Of a stretch of DNA of 33,959 nucleotides, positions 1 through 7,746 are shown piece after piece. The number at the start of each line of letters is the position of its first letter. Position 1 is the first letter of the stretch. The translations under genes and the position numbers were made by a program. Source of the stretch: Vicinamibacteria bacterium (lineage in GTDB: Bacteria > Acidobacteriota > Vicinamibacteria > Vicinamibacterales > UBA2999); the NCBI GenBank assembly GCA_025938035.1, contig JAICQE010000020.1, positions 1 to 33,959 on the forward strand, written 5' to 3'. The notes under the pieces were generated by a model. It was given only the letters and a program-made list of their open reading frames with translations. It did no database searches and was not told where the DNA came from.

Positions 1-53
1 ACTGCACCTGAAGAGAATCGTTGGATGGGGTACTTGCGGGCGGGTCGTTTCCG

Positions 54-80
54 TGGCGCGACCCCCCCGGGTTCGCGCCA
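54..80. terminator. GC-rich hairpin downstream of the first lipoprotein gene
   Basis: TGGCGCG at 54-60 pairs with CGCGCCA at 74-80, and the inner ACCC pairs with GGGT with one bulged T. It lies just beyond the stop of the minus-strand lipoprotein gene, so it may end its transcript. No T-tract follows on the minus strand, so a classical intrinsic terminator is uncertain. Nothing else is recognised in bases 1-85. Confidence 0.4.
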
Positions 81-85
81 CGCAA

Positions 86-511
86 TCAGCAGAAACACTC
101 GTTATGCACCCGGAAATTTATGGTTACGGTCACGTTCGACGGCGCAACCTCGATTCTCCAGTCGCCGGTCGGACCGGTCTCCGTCGTCGTGGTGCCACCA
201 CCGCCAAGGTTCTGCTGGTAGACGATGCGGCCGCCGGCGTCGCGGACGATCAACGTGCCGGTGCCGGAGGAGATGGAGCTGGACTGCGTCACTCTGGCCC
301 TGGTGCCGGTGTTCCGCCAGGCATACCCTCCGAATGTCGAGTAGCCCGTGACGTTCGGCAGATTGAACTGGAAATCATCCGTCTGATTGCTGATTCCCGG
401 GTCGCCAGCCGACGGACCGGTGAGGCTGTCGTCCGCGGCGTCGTCGCCGCACGCGACCGTCAGGACGACCAGGAACATCGCGGCGAACCGCAGTACTTGC
501 GCGCGTCTCAT
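86..511 (-). CDS. Small exported lipoprotein of unknown function
   Basis: The product is about 141 residues. The N-terminus is a lipoprotein signal peptide: positively charged MRRAQ, a hydrophobic stretch, then the lipobox LTVAC with Cys at about residue 21, followed by DD. It is therefore expected to be lipidated and membrane-anchored. The mature part is Ser/Thr/Gly-rich and beta-strand-like, with a C-terminal NECFC that leaves two nearby cysteines. The ATG at 511 is preferred over the longer open frame because GAGG lies 8-9 bases upstream and the signal peptide starts there. I recognise no family. The pattern resembles extracellular beta-sandwich domains, but that is only an impression. Confidence 0.75.
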   Translation of the reverse strand: MRRAQVLRFAAMFLVVLTVACGDDAADDSLTGPSAGDPGISNQTDDFQFNLPNVTGYSTFGGYAWRNTGTRARVTQSSSISSGTGTLIVRDAGGRIVYQQNLGGGGTTTTETGPTGDWRIEVAPSNVTVTINFRVHNECFC

Positions 512-683
512 AATGTGATCCTCGGACGCGCAAGTAGCAAGAAAAGGGCCGCGTGAAAACGCGAGAGAAAGCGGCGCATTGGCGCGGTGAGGCCGTCGTG
601 ACGACAGGCGAACGCTGGCCATCCGCGTCAGCGCGCGGACATTTCTGGCTTCGCGAAAATGCGCGCAGATTGGGCGACGAGGC

Positions 684-1133
684 CTATCGACGGGCGACGC
701 CGAAGTGCACTTCGGTCATCGGCTGATTCCCCAGCACCGTCACGCTGAATGAATCGTCGTTGGTGCGATCGAAGCCGTCCGGGACGAGCACGCTGACTCG
801 ATACTCGCCGTCGGCAAGATCGGCGAAGCGGAAACTCCCCGACGCGTCCGTCGTGGTGTTGTGCAGCCGTCTGGTGGCCGACGGGTTCGTGACGAGCACG
901 GTCGCCGATCCCAGGCGCTCGTCACCGGTGTCGAACTGTCCGTTTCGGTTCTTGTCCTCGAAGACGTAGCCGGAGATTTCCCGCGGGCCGACCATGACCG
1001 GCGGTGGAGCCGGTGCCGCGGCCGGCGCCGGCGATGCGGCAGGCGATTCGGACGACGCCTGCTGCTCCTGCTGGCGGCCGCACCCGGCCACCACAATCGC
1101 CATCGCGGCGAACAACATCGTTAATCGGATCAT
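684..1133 (-). CDS. Lipoprotein with an SdrD B-like beta-sandwich domain
   Basis: The product is about 149 residues. A lipoprotein signal ends at the lipobox VAGC. An Ala/Pro/Ser-rich linker follows. The C-terminal half is a single Ig-like repeat of the SdrD_B/Cna-B type: GYVFEDKNRNGQFD near the start, then TDASGSFRFADLADGEY. The Asp/Asn-rich loop DKNRNGQFD fits calcium binding in this family. It should be tethered to a membrane with the beta-domain exposed. The start at 1133 is chosen because the signal peptide begins there. The open frame extends upstream through a heptanucleotide repeat (1136-1181) and no Shine-Dalgarno is visible. Domain call is confident; function is unknown. Confidence 0.78.
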   Translation of the reverse strand: MIRLTMLFAAMAIVVAGCGRQQEQQASSESPAASPAPAAAPAPPPVMVGPREISGYVFEDKNRNGQFDTGDERLGSATVLVTNPSATRRLHNTTTDASGSFRFADLADGEYRVSVLVPDGFDRTNDDSFSVTVLGNQPMTEVHFGVARR

Positions 1134-1135
1134 TG

Positions 1136-1181
1136 ATAGGAGGTAGGAGATAGAGGATGGGAGGTAGGAGATAGGAGATAG
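1136..1181 (-). repeat. Degenerate heptanucleotide array CTAYCTC upstream of a start codon
   Basis: Read on the minus strand this is a run of about six 7-base units (CTATCTC, CTATCTC, CTACCTC, a degenerate unit, CTATCTC, CTACCTC). It ends only a few bases before the ATG at 1133 of the SdrD-like lipoprotein. It is pyrimidine-rich on the sense strand, so it would form the 5' leader of that mRNA. One of five heptamer arrays in the window that sit just 5' of a start codon. Confidence 0.8.
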
Positions 1182-1210
1182 CATGACACGCACGCCGACG
1201 AGTGTAACAC

Positions 1211-1624
1211 TCAGGGGCGCTGCTTCTCATAACGCAGTTCGCCCTGATCGGTCGTCCCCACCAGGTTCCATCCGGCCGTTTCGTAGAAACGCTGCGCGCG
1301 CGTTCCCGGTTCCGTCGTCAGCCAGAGACGATCCGCGCCTGCAGCAAAAAGCCACTCGATCATCGCATCATGAAGCTGCCGGCCGTAGCCGCGGCCCTCG
1401 GACTCCGGCCGGACGAACAGCGCCCAGACGTTGCCGGTGATCAGGTTCCCGATCGCGAACGCAGCGACTTCGCCCTCTTCTTCCACCACCCAGCCACGGC
1501 CCGTTTCCTCGATCGCGATCCGGACATCCTCGTCGCTGATGGTCGTGGAGACGAGGCGATTCTCCTTCACGGATGCACGAACGCGCTGGATCCCGGGAAT
1601 GTCCGCCGCAACGGCTCGCCGCAC
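1211..1624 (-). CDS. GNAT-family N-acetyltransferase
   Basis: The product is 137 residues, the normal size for a single GNAT domain. The N-terminus RRAVAADIPGIQRVR matches the first strand/helix of the fold. The acetyl-CoA binding motif A is VRPESEGRGYGRQLHDAM (R/Q-x-x-G-x-G/A). The RFYETAGW motif near the C-terminus is the usual motif B. It probably acetylates an amine on a small molecule or protein N-terminus; the substrate cannot be read. The GTG at 1624 starts 8 bases after the stop of the methyltransferase gene, so the two are probably co-transcribed. Confidence 0.88.
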   Translation of the reverse strand: MRRAVAADIPGIQRVRASVKENRLVSTTISDEDVRIAIEETGRGWVVEEEGEVAAFAIGNLITGNVWALFVRPESEGRGYGRQLHDAMIEWLFAAGADRLWLTTEPGTRAQRFYETAGWNLVGTTDQGELRYEKQRP

Positions 1625-1632
1625 TGCCGTGA

Positions 1633-2247
1633 TCAGCCCACGCGCTGAAACCGCGAGTATTGAAACGACTGGATCGGTCCAGCCGGCGTCGCATGCTGAT
1701 GCAGACGTGACTCGATCAGCCTGAAGCCGTCACCGAGCTCGTCGGCCAGCGTCGCCGATGAGTACCGCACGACAGGCAGGCCGCTGCATCGTTGCGGACC
1801 GTCGGGCGCAAACGTGGCAATGATGGCGCTGCCGCGCCGCTTCACCGTCTCGCGCAAGTGCGACACATAACGCCGGCGGTCATCGGCCGCGACCAGAAAA
1901 TGAAAGACCGCACGATCATGCCAGATGTCCATCGGCTCGACCGACCAGGCACCCGTGACGTCGGCCTCGACCCAGGTGATGGTTTGCGCGGCCTCGCCGA
2001 GCCGTGCGCGGGCGTGGACAAGCGCTTCACGCGACACGTCGAGAACGGCAAGACAATGGAGTCCCCGCGCCAGCAACTCGTCCACCAGCCGTGACTCTCC
2101 ACCGCCAACGTCCACGACGCAGGTGTCGGCCGACAGCCCGGCCGCTTCGATCATCTGCAGCGACACGGCCGGGAACTGTTCAAACCAGCTGACGTCCCGC
2201 TCGCCTCGCGTCCTGTAAATCGTGTCCCAGTGTCCCGGACGGTCCAT
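1633..2247 (-). CDS. Class I SAM-dependent methyltransferase
   Basis: The product is 204 residues. The N-terminus HWDTIYRTRGERDVSWFE is typical of a group of small cytoplasmic class I methyltransferases. Motif I, which binds S-adenosylmethionine, is VVDVGGGESRL at about residues 44-54. An acidic residue after strand 2 (VLDVS) would bind the ribose. WVEADVT matches the motif before the adenine pocket, and WHDRAVFHFL matches motif IV. The substrate is unknown; relatives include thiopurine- and tellurite-resistance-type enzymes. It is first in a two-gene unit with the GNAT gene downstream. ATG at 2247. Confidence 0.87.
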   Translation of the reverse strand: MDRPGHWDTIYRTRGERDVSWFEQFPAVSLQMIEAAGLSADTCVVDVGGGESRLVDELLARGLHCLAVLDVSREALVHARARLGEAAQTITWVEADVTGAWSVEPMDIWHDRAVFHFLVAADDRRRYVSHLRETVKRRGSAIIATFAPDGPQRCSGLPVVRYSSATLADELGDGFRLIESRLHQHATPAGPIQSFQYSRFQRVG

Positions 2248-2288
2248 GCGTGCCTACCGTTCCGCCATGTTCGCGTTCCACGAGAGGA

Positions 2289-3593
2289 TTAAGGGATTGT
2301 CACCTTTCTTGCGTCCGCGCGAATCAAATCTGCGTATTCGGGTAGAAACCAACCGTCAGCGGTGAGTTGCTTCAACCGCTGCTCGATGCGTCCGGCATAG
2401 TCCGCATTTCCGCGATACAACTTGCGCAGCGTATCGTCTGCCAACGGGACCTTGGTTCCGGCCAGCTGGCAGAGCCGATCCTGCTGCTGCGTCTTGCCCT
2501 TGCCGAACACGCCATAGGTTGCGACCGGCACGTCGACCCAGACGTTGCGGATTCCGCCCTTGGCGTTGCCGTGCTCGTCGAGCGCCAGATGTGAACCGTC
2601 GTTCGTCGGATCCTGATCGACGGCAATCGGCGGCGCGTGCGGCGGCGTCTTCCCGCTCGCGATCCACTCGATCAGATGGTTGAGACCCAGCGCCGTAAAC
2701 GCGCCCGCCGGAAAATCGGTCACCGGCAGCGTGCAGGGATCGTTCTGGAACCCCGGATTGTCGCGCGAGTTGTTGTGCGGCATGCCGGCCACCTCGTACA
2801 GGCGGAACCGGTTGCCAGGGTCGTCGCTGTCCGGACGCCGGTACTTGATTCCCTGTTCCGCCCACGTGACGACTTCCGTCTGCGTGGGCATCTGAATCAT
2901 CGGCACGTCGACGACGGGCAGCGGGGTGTTGCCGTTGGTGCTCGTCAGCAGGAAGCCGTCGAAGATAGGGCCGCCGTCGGGCATGCGGAGCGTCGGATGC
3001 GCCGCCAGATAGGTCCGAACGGTGCCGCTCGAGGCGGACGTTCCCATCAGCGTCGCCCGCCGAACGGCGTATGTCGCAAAGGGCCCGGTCTTGCTCTTGA
3101 TCAGCCGGCCAACCTGCGCGATCACCTCGTTCGTCTGCCCCATCGCGATGTTCAGCGAGGCGTACCTGTCCGCGTTGAACGTCTTCAGCAGGTTGACGTT
3201 CCCGGCGCTGTGCACGATTTCGACGAACATGTGGTTGCGCGTGAGGATGGACTGCCGCGACCACTCGAAGACGAGCGACCGCCCGCCGGCGTGCAGCGCT
3301 TCGGACACCACGGTGCCGCTGAAGGCACCTGCGTTTCTTGGACGCCGCACGATGATTCGCGTGGCGTAGGGTGCGTCGCCAATCGTGCCGGTGACGAAGT
3401 ACTCCTCGGTGACGTACGGAAAGTCCTCGACTTTGACCGCGTTCGACGTCACGCTCACCGGTGGATCCGGATACATGCGGCCGGGTCCGGTGATGGGCCC
3501 GGAAATCGCAGGGATCGGTGGCGTCGCCGTCCATGCATAGTCGGCAGTGCCGACGACGATCACGATCAGGCTGGCTATGATTGCTGGCCGCAT
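2289..3593 (-). CDS. Exported alpha/beta-hydrolase domain protein (Abhydrolase_10 type)
   Basis: The product is 434 residues. It has a hydrophobic N-terminal signal segment (residues 4-20) ending near TADYAWTA, so it should be exported. The sequence follows the alpha/beta-hydrolase family known as Abhydrolase_10. GTSASSG at 184-190 is the nucleophile elbow, with S186 or S188 as likely nucleophile. LYEVAGMPH supplies a conserved His and there is a CTLPVTDFP segment. The C-terminal LIEWIASGKTPPHAPP is also typical. Members are secreted esterase-like proteins of uncertain substrate. ATG at 3593 is favoured over longer frames because GGAG lies 6-8 bases upstream and the signal peptide begins there. 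It is divergent from the small gene at 3688. Confidence 0.83.
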   Translation of the reverse strand: MRPAIIASLIVIVVGTADYAWTATPPIPAISGPITGPGRMYPDPPVSVTSNAVKVEDFPYVTEEYFVTGTIGDAPYATRIIVRRPRNAGAFSGTVVSEALHAGGRSLVFEWSRQSILTRNHMFVEIVHSAGNVNLLKTFNADRYASLNIAMGQTNEVIAQVGRLIKSKTGPFATYAVRRATLMGTSASSGTVRTYLAAHPTLRMPDGGPIFDGFLLTSTNGNTPLPVVDVPMIQMPTQTEVVTWAEQGIKYRRPDSDDPGNRFRLYEVAGMPHNNSRDNPGFQNDPCTLPVTDFPAGAFTALGLNHLIEWIASGKTPPHAPPIAVDQDPTNDGSHLALDEHGNAKGGIRNVWVDVPVATYGVFGKGKTQQQDRLCQLAGTKVPLADDTLRKLYRGNADYAGRIEQRLKQLTADGWFLPEYADLIRADARKVTIP

Positions 3594-3624
3594 TGGAAGT
3601 CTCCGATGAGGTGCGCGTGTCCGC

Positions 3625-3642
3625 GTCCGCCTGAAGGCGGAC
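3625..3642. repeat. Short palindrome GTCCGCC-TGAA-GGCGGAC with ACTACGA flank (copy 1)
   Basis: Perfect 7-bp stem (8 with a 2-nt loop) followed by ACTACGA. The same 18-mer, or a one- to two-base variant, recurs at 13804, 17025 and 26996, making a small REP-like family. Here it sits in the divergent gap between the hydrolase and the small gene at 3688. Confidence 0.85.
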
Positions 3643-3646
3643 ACTA

Positions 3647-3674
3647 CGATAGTCGAACGACGATAGTCGAACGA
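3647..3674. repeat. Two tandem copies of a 14-bp unit cgatagtcgaacga
   Basis: Two exact head-to-tail copies occupy 3647-3660 and 3661-3674. They directly follow the palindrome at 3625 and lie just before the ribosome binding site of the gene at 3688. They could be a regulator site or simply repeat decay. Confidence 0.75.
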
Positions 3675-3687
3675 GCAGGAGGAGTGA

Positions 3688-3963
3688 ATGTCTGCGAACC
3701 GATATCTCAACACCGTGCTGACGATCATTGCGGTCGAACTCGGATGGCTCGCGATCTCCCACGTGGGCGTGCCGGTCAGCGCCCAACAGGCGCCGACACG
3801 GGTCGTCATCACCGGCGTAGAACTGAACTCCGACGAGTTGCTGCCGGTCGTGCTGCGACGCGTAGACGTGCCGATTAGAATCGACCCGACCCAGCCGCTC
3901 AGGCTCGCGGAACCGGTGACGGTCCGGATTCCCGTGACCTCGTCGTCGGAATTCGCGAAATGA
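3688..3963 (+). CDS. Small exported or membrane-anchored hypothetical protein
   Basis: The product is 91 residues. An N-terminal hydrophobic helix (about 8-25, TVLTIIAVELGWLAI) ends near SAQQAP, consistent with a signal peptide or anchor. The rest is a small beta-rich, Pro/Val-rich domain with repeated PVxxRxxVPIRID-like strands. Similar short SANRYLN-type proteins are, as far as I recall, found in Acidobacteriota without known function. The ATG has a strong AGGAGG 7-8 bases upstream, which argues that this is a real gene. Its TGA stop directly abuts the stop of the convergent PQQ dehydrogenase gene, forming the palindrome TGATCA at 3961-3966. Confidence 0.72.
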   Translation: MSANRYLNTVLTIIAVELGWLAISHVGVPVSAQQAPTRVVITGVELNSDELLPVVLRRVDVPIRIDPTQPLRLAEPVTVRIPVTSSSEFAK

Positions 3964-5610
3964 TCAGTCTCTCAGCCCGAACGTGATCAGCGAGTTTCCG
4001 GAAATCGTCGACACGTACTGCTTGTTGTCGATCATGTAGGTGATCGGCCCGTTGACGATCTGTCCGCCGAGGCTCGCTTTCCACAGCACTTCTCCGCTGC
4101 GCGCGTCGAGCGCGTAGAAATAACCCTCGCGGCCGCCGGTGAACAGCAGGTCGCTCGCGGTCGTCAGAATCCCGCTGTCGCTCATGTCGAACTGCTCGAA
4201 CTTCCATTTCGCGGCGCCGGTGAGTGGATCAATCGCGATCACCGAGCCATGCCCCGCCGCATCGGTCCAGCTGTTAATCGGCGTCGTCCGGCCGATGCGC
4301 ACGCCGGGCGCACCGGGCACCGGCAGGAGCTGACGGCCCCCGCCGCCGCCAAACGTCCGCCCCGGCACGTACTCCTGGTATTCGCGGCGGTAGATCGTCG
4401 CGTAGTTCTCCCACGCCGTGACGTAGAAGAGACCGGTGCGCGGGCTGAAGGACGGCGAGTACCAGTTCGTTCCGCCCTGGTTGCCCGGCCACGTCGGCTG
4501 GCCGGGCGGCTGCGGCGTCTGCATCGGACGGCCGTTGGCGTCGAAGCCGCTCATCCAGTTCACCTTGACGAACGGCTTGCCCGACAGGAACTTTCCGGTG
4601 ACGCGATCGAGCACGTAGAAGTTGCCGTTGCGGTTGGCCCACAGCATCGACTTCAGCGGTTTCCCCTGCCAGGTAATATCGGCCAGCACCGCAATCTGCA
4701 CGGAGTCGTAGTCGTACGGATCGTTCGGCGTGAACTGGTAGTGCCATCGCATCCGGCCGGTATCCGCATCCACGGCGATCACTGATGCGGTGTAGAGGTT
4801 GTCGCCCGGCCGTTGATCGGGGTTCCAGTCGGGACCCGGATTTCCCACACCCCAATAGGTGAGGTTCAACTCGGGGTCGTAGGACGGCGTCAGCCAGATC
4901 GATCCGCCACCGGTTTTCCATGCGTCGCCCTTCCACGTCTCGCTGCCCGGCTCGCCGGGCGCAGGCACCGTGTGCAGACGCCATACTTCCTTGCCGGTCT
5001 TCACGTCGTGGGCCGCCACGTAGCCGCGGATGCCGTATTCACCGCCGCCCATGCCGATCAGCACCTTGTCCTTGACGACCAGCGGCGCCATCGTGAGCGA
5101 GTAGCCAAGCTTCGGGTCGCCGGCCTGCACGTTCCACAGCGGCCGGCCCGTTTTCGCATCGATCGCGATCAGCCTCGCGTCGAGAGTGCCGAGAAAGACC
5201 GTGTCGCCGGCGATCGCCACGCCGCGGTTGTTGGAGCCGCAGCAGACGCGGGCGTCCGGCGATGGCGTGTGCCGATAGAGCCAGAAGACGCGGCCGGTCT
5301 TCGCATCGAGCGCGAGCACGTCGTTCGGCCGCTGCGTGACGTACATGATCCCGTCCACGACCAGCGGCGTGGACTGCCATGCGCCGAATACCTGATTCGG
5401 AAGGATCCACTTCAGCTCGAGGTTCCTGACCGTCGATCGATCGATCTGCTTCAGCCCGCTGTAGCGCTGGCTGAAATAACCGCCGGAGTACATCAGCCAG
5501 TTGTGGGCTTCGTCCGCGGCGCGGACGAGCCGTTCCGGCGTCACCTGCGCGCTGACGAAAGACCCGAGCGCGAGAACGAGCAACACGAAGACGGAGAGAT
5601 GTTTTTTCAT
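3964..5610 (-). CDS. PQQ-dependent (quinoprotein) alcohol dehydrogenase, periplasmic
   Basis: The product is 548 residues with a Sec signal peptide (1-21). It has the eight-bladed propeller repeats of the methanol/ethanol dehydrogenase family (for example ALDAKTGRVFW and AIDAKTGRPLW). Expected active-site features are present: vicinal cysteines C123-C124 that cap PQQ, metal ligands E191 (GGGEYG) and N257 (GNPGP), the WKTGGG motif near 231-236, and catalytic base D300 in PNDPYDYD. D302, two residues on, is the position that carries Asp in lanthanide-dependent enzymes and a non-acidic residue in calcium ones. It has no C-terminal heme domain; electrons probably pass to the cytochrome c encoded 2 bases upstream. 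The substrate is presumably an alcohol or aldehyde. The open frame continues upstream only as a shadow of the cytochrome gene. Confidence 0.92.
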   Translation of the reverse strand: MKKHLSVFVLLVLALGSFVSAQVTPERLVRAADEAHNWLMYSGGYFSQRYSGLKQIDRSTVRNLELKWILPNQVFGAWQSTPLVVDGIMYVTQRPNDVLALDAKTGRVFWLYRHTPSPDARVCCGSNNRGVAIAGDTVFLGTLDARLIAIDAKTGRPLWNVQAGDPKLGYSLTMAPLVVKDKVLIGMGGGEYGIRGYVAAHDVKTGKEVWRLHTVPAPGEPGSETWKGDAWKTGGGSIWLTPSYDPELNLTYWGVGNPGPDWNPDQRPGDNLYTASVIAVDADTGRMRWHYQFTPNDPYDYDSVQIAVLADITWQGKPLKSMLWANRNGNFYVLDRVTGKFLSGKPFVKVNWMSGFDANGRPMQTPQPPGQPTWPGNQGGTNWYSPSFSPRTGLFYVTAWENYATIYRREYQEYVPGRTFGGGGGRQLLPVPGAPGVRIGRTTPINSWTDAAGHGSVIAIDPLTGAAKWKFEQFDMSDSGILTTASDLLFTGGREGYFYALDARSGEVLWKASLGGQIVNGPITYMIDNKQYVSTISGNSLITFGLRD

Positions 5611-5612
5611 GG

Positions 5613-6383
5613 TTACTGTCCCCGCAGCGTCAGGAGATACGCGATGACGTCCGCAAGCTCCGCGTCGGTCAGTTTCCCCGCATACGCCGGCATCGGCGAT
5701 TTTGTCTCGACGACGTAGTTGCGCATATCGCTCTTGGCCAGCGAATGCAGCCGCTCCTTGTCGTCGATCAGCTGCACCGTGTAGGTGTCCTCGTTCAGCC
5801 GGCGGCCGCTGATCGTGCGGCCGTCCTTCATCGTGACGCGGACAGGCCTGTTGATCGGCATCATGCCGGAGGTCGGGTCGGTCAGCGAGCGGTGAATCGC
5901 TTCGACGTTTCGCGTCACGCCGACGTCGGACAGATCGGGCGCGACACGCGAGCCGACGCCGTTGATGCGATGGCACGCGATGCATCCGCCTTTGCCCTCG
6001 ACGACGGTCTTGCCGCGCGCGGCGGTGCCAACCCGGACCGGCCGCGCCGTCAGATCGAAGCCGGCGCGGATGAAGGCGACTACGCCGGTCAGCTCGGCCG
6101 GCTGCAGGGCGAAGGCAGGCATCGCGCCGCCGGCTGCTCCAGTGGTGATGACGCGCGCGAGATCCTCGTCCGACGAGGCGCGGCGGAACTGCTGACGGCG
6201 CAGGTCGATGCCGGAGACCTGATCGCCGTTCGGTCCGTGACAGGCGGCGCACTGGCGGTTGTACACACGCGAGCCGGCGTCGATTTCCGCCTGCGTGTAC
6301 TGGCCATGGTCCTGCGCCGCCGGGTTCGCGGCGCTGAACGCCACCAGAGCAGCCGCCGCTGCAAGGATAAGAAGTCGGCTCAT
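5613..6383 (-). CDS. Diheme cytochrome c with a DGR/ISGR heme-binding module
   Basis: The product is 256 residues and exported (signal 1-23, ending NPAAQ). Two CxxCH sites are present: C45-AAC-H49 and C134-IAC-H138. Candidate axial methionines are M88 (GGAMPA) and M231 (SPMPAY). Between the second heme site and its Met lies a beta segment, VRVTMKDGRTISGR to about 220. It matches the putative heme-binding domain named for Pirellula/Verrucomicrobium (TIGR02603). It very likely accepts electrons from the PQQ dehydrogenase encoded next in the operon (2-base gap). The ATG at 6383 begins the signal peptide; a GTG at 6401 is possible. No good Shine-Dalgarno is visible for either. Confidence 0.9.
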   Translation of the reverse strand: MSRLLILAAAAALVAFSAANPAAQDHGQYTQAEIDAGSRVYNRQCAACHGPNGDQVSGIDLRRQQFRRASSDEDLARVITTGAAGGAMPAFALQPAELTGVVAFIRAGFDLTARPVRVGTAARGKTVVEGKGGCIACHRINGVGSRVAPDLSDVGVTRNVEAIHRSLTDPTSGMMPINRPVRVTMKDGRTISGRRLNEDTYTVQLIDDKERLHSLAKSDMRNYVVETKSPMPAYAGKLTDAELADVIAYLLTLRGQ

Positions 6384-6408
6384 GGGCGGAGGTTGTATCA
6401 CAGGGACC

Positions 6409-6477
6409 GGGGATCAGGGATCGGGGATCAGGGATCGGGGATCAGGGATCGGGGATCGGGGATTGGGGATCGGGGAC
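6409..6477. repeat. Heptanucleotide array RGGGATC (about 9.9 copies)
   Basis: Units GGGGATC and AGGGATC alternate strictly for the first seven units, followed by GGGGATT, GGGGATC and a partial unit. It lies between the divergent cytochrome gene and the gene starting at 6502, about 24 bases before that ATG. The same unit recurs at 7268, 13358 and 21394, always with the purine-rich strand on the plus strand. Comparable heptamer repeats (STRRs) are known in heterocystous cyanobacteria. Confidence 0.95.
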
Positions 6478-6501
6478 AAAATAGGTGGAAGCGAGGTAGT
6501 C

Positions 6502-7236
6502 ATGGCCCGACTGATAGCTGGCGTCACGCTTATGCTGCTCTCCGCGACCCCGGCAATCGCGCAGACGGCCGACGAAATCGTGGAAAAGCACCTGGCGGCG
6601 ATCGGCGGACGCGAGGCGCTCGGCCGCATCCGGACGCGCGTCTCGACCGGCAAGGTCACCGTAACGACACCCGTCGGCGACCTCGCCGGGACGGTCGACG
6701 CGTTCGCCACGGCACCGGACAAGAGCCGCACGCTCGTCAAGGTCGACGTGACCGCCCTCGGCGCCGGGATCGTCACCAACGATCAACGCTTCGACGGCAC
6801 CACGGGGTACGTCATCGACTCGCTCAATGGCGACCGCGACATCACGGGCACGCAGCTCGACGCCTTGAAGAACAACGGCTTCCCCACCGCCTGGCTCGAC
6901 TACAAGACCCGCGGCCATGCCGTTGCGCTGAGCGGCAAGGAGATGCTGGGCGCCAGGCCCGTCTTCGTGTTGGAGGTGACGCCCAAGGCCGGCCCGAAGA
7001 TGCGGAGCTGGATTGACGCCGAAACATTCATGATCCTGAAGACGTCGGTCACGGTGGACGCGCCGGCCGTCGGCCCTGTCGAACAGATCATGGAGTTCGA
7101 TGACTACCGGACCGTGGACGGCGTGAAGGTGCCGTTCCTGGTGAAGTCGATCAACTCCCTCCAGACCGTGACCGGGGTTCTGACCGACGTGAAACACAAC
7201 GTCGAGATAGACGAGGCCTCGTTTAGAAGGCCCTAA
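6502..7236 (+). CDS. Periplasmic LolA-like protein of unknown function
   Basis: The product is 244 residues with a clear Sec signal peptide (MARLIAGVTLMLLSA to AIAQ). The mature protein begins ADEIVEKHLAAIGGREALGRI. This is the usual opening of acidobacterial periplasmic proteins with an outer-membrane-lipoprotein-sorting (LolA/LolB-like) half-barrel fold, often found alone or attached to peptidases. Later segments, LDYKTRGHAVALSG and FVLEVTPKAGPKMRSWIDAETFMILKT, fit the curved sheet of that fold, and EFDDYRTVDGVKVPF is a typical C-terminal strand pair. It probably binds a lipid or hydrophobic ligand, but this is inference. The start has GAGG about 7 bases upstream. The TAA lies in a CAAGGCC-like repeat. 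Confidence 0.8.
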   Translation: MARLIAGVTLMLLSATPAIAQTADEIVEKHLAAIGGREALGRIRTRVSTGKVTVTTPVGDLAGTVDAFATAPDKSRTLVKVDVTALGAGIVTNDQRFDGTTGYVIDSLNGDRDITGTQLDALKNNGFPTAWLDYKTRGHAVALSGKEMLGARPVFVLEVTPKAGPKMRSWIDAETFMILKTSVTVDAPAVGPVEQIMEFDDYRTVDGVKVPFLVKSINSLQTVTGVLTDVKHNVEIDEASFRRP

Positions 7237-7261
7237 GGCCGCGGGCCCAAGGCCCAAGGGC
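7227..7261. repeat. Degenerate AAGGCCC-type heptamer tract over a stop codon
   Basis: A short run of AAGGCCC/CAAGGCC-like 7-mers with internal dyad symmetry covers the end of the LolA-like gene, including its TAA (7234-7236). The copies are imperfect, so the call is moderate. Confidence 0.5.
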
Positions 7262-7267
7262 TGGTTC

Positions 7268-7304
7268 AGGGATCAGGGATCAGGGATCAGGGATCAGGGA
7301 TCAG
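7268..7304. repeat. Heptanucleotide array AGGGATC (5 copies)
   Basis: Five identical AGGGATC units are followed by a partial one. The array ends about 32 bases before the ATG of the DUF6152 gene at 7337, upstream of its GGGAGGA ribosome binding site. Same unit and same strand as the array at 6409. Confidence 0.95.
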
Positions 7305-7336
7305 GTATAGTTGCGCCATTTCCGGGAGGAACGCGC

Positions 7337-7735
7337 ATGCGACATGCGACCCGCACCCTGGTGCTCTCGACGATCCTGGCGCTTGCCGGCGGCACAACGG
7401 CGTTACCGCACCATTCGGTCTCCGGTCAGTTCGACACCACCAAGCTGGTGACGGTCACAGGCGTGATCAGCAAGATCGACTGGGTCAACCCGCACATCTA
7501 CGTGATGGTGGACGGCAAGGACGAGTCAGGCGCCGCCGGCCAGTGGGCGCTGGAGACGATCCCGACCGCGATGGCGCGCAAGGCCAAGCTGACGAAGGAC
7601 ATGCTCGCCGGCAAGCAGGGCGAAACGGTCACTGTGACCGGCCACCCGTCGCGCGACGGACGGAAGTCGGCCTGGGTCATCAAGATCACGTATCCGGACG
7701 GTCACTTCTATCAGCTGTCGGCGGACAGGAAGTAG
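7337..7735 (+). CDS. DUF6152 family exported protein
   Basis: The product is 132 residues with a Sec signal (about 1-22). Hallmarks of DUF6152 are present: HHSVSGQFD directly after the signal, WVNPHIYVMVDG, and a later TVTGHPSRDGRKSAW strand. The fold is predicted to be a small periplasmic beta-barrel (OB-like); the conserved His residues (HHS and NPH) suggest metal or ligand binding, which is untested. The ATG has a strong GGGAGGA at 7324-7330. The next gene starts at 7747, so the two form an operon. DUF6152 is next to a SIGRW-type gene here and at 12481/13398, and is fused to one at 18387. Confidence 0.88.
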   Translation: MRHATRTLVLSTILALAGGTTALPHHSVSGQFDTTKLVTVTGVISKIDWVNPHIYVMVDGKDESGAAGQWALETIPTAMARKAKLTKDMLAGKQGETVTVTGHPSRDGRKSAWVIKITYPDGHFYQLSADRK

Positions 7736-7746
7736 TGGAGGTTGAC

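Noticed and set aside
2637..3878. Long plus-strand open frame opposite the hydrolase gene
   Set aside because: Shadow of the exported alpha/beta-hydrolase; no start signal and no recognised domain.
5611..6252. N-terminal extension of the PQQ dehydrogenase
   Set aside because: The extension is an out-of-frame reading of the cytochrome c gene; the real signal peptide starts at 5610.
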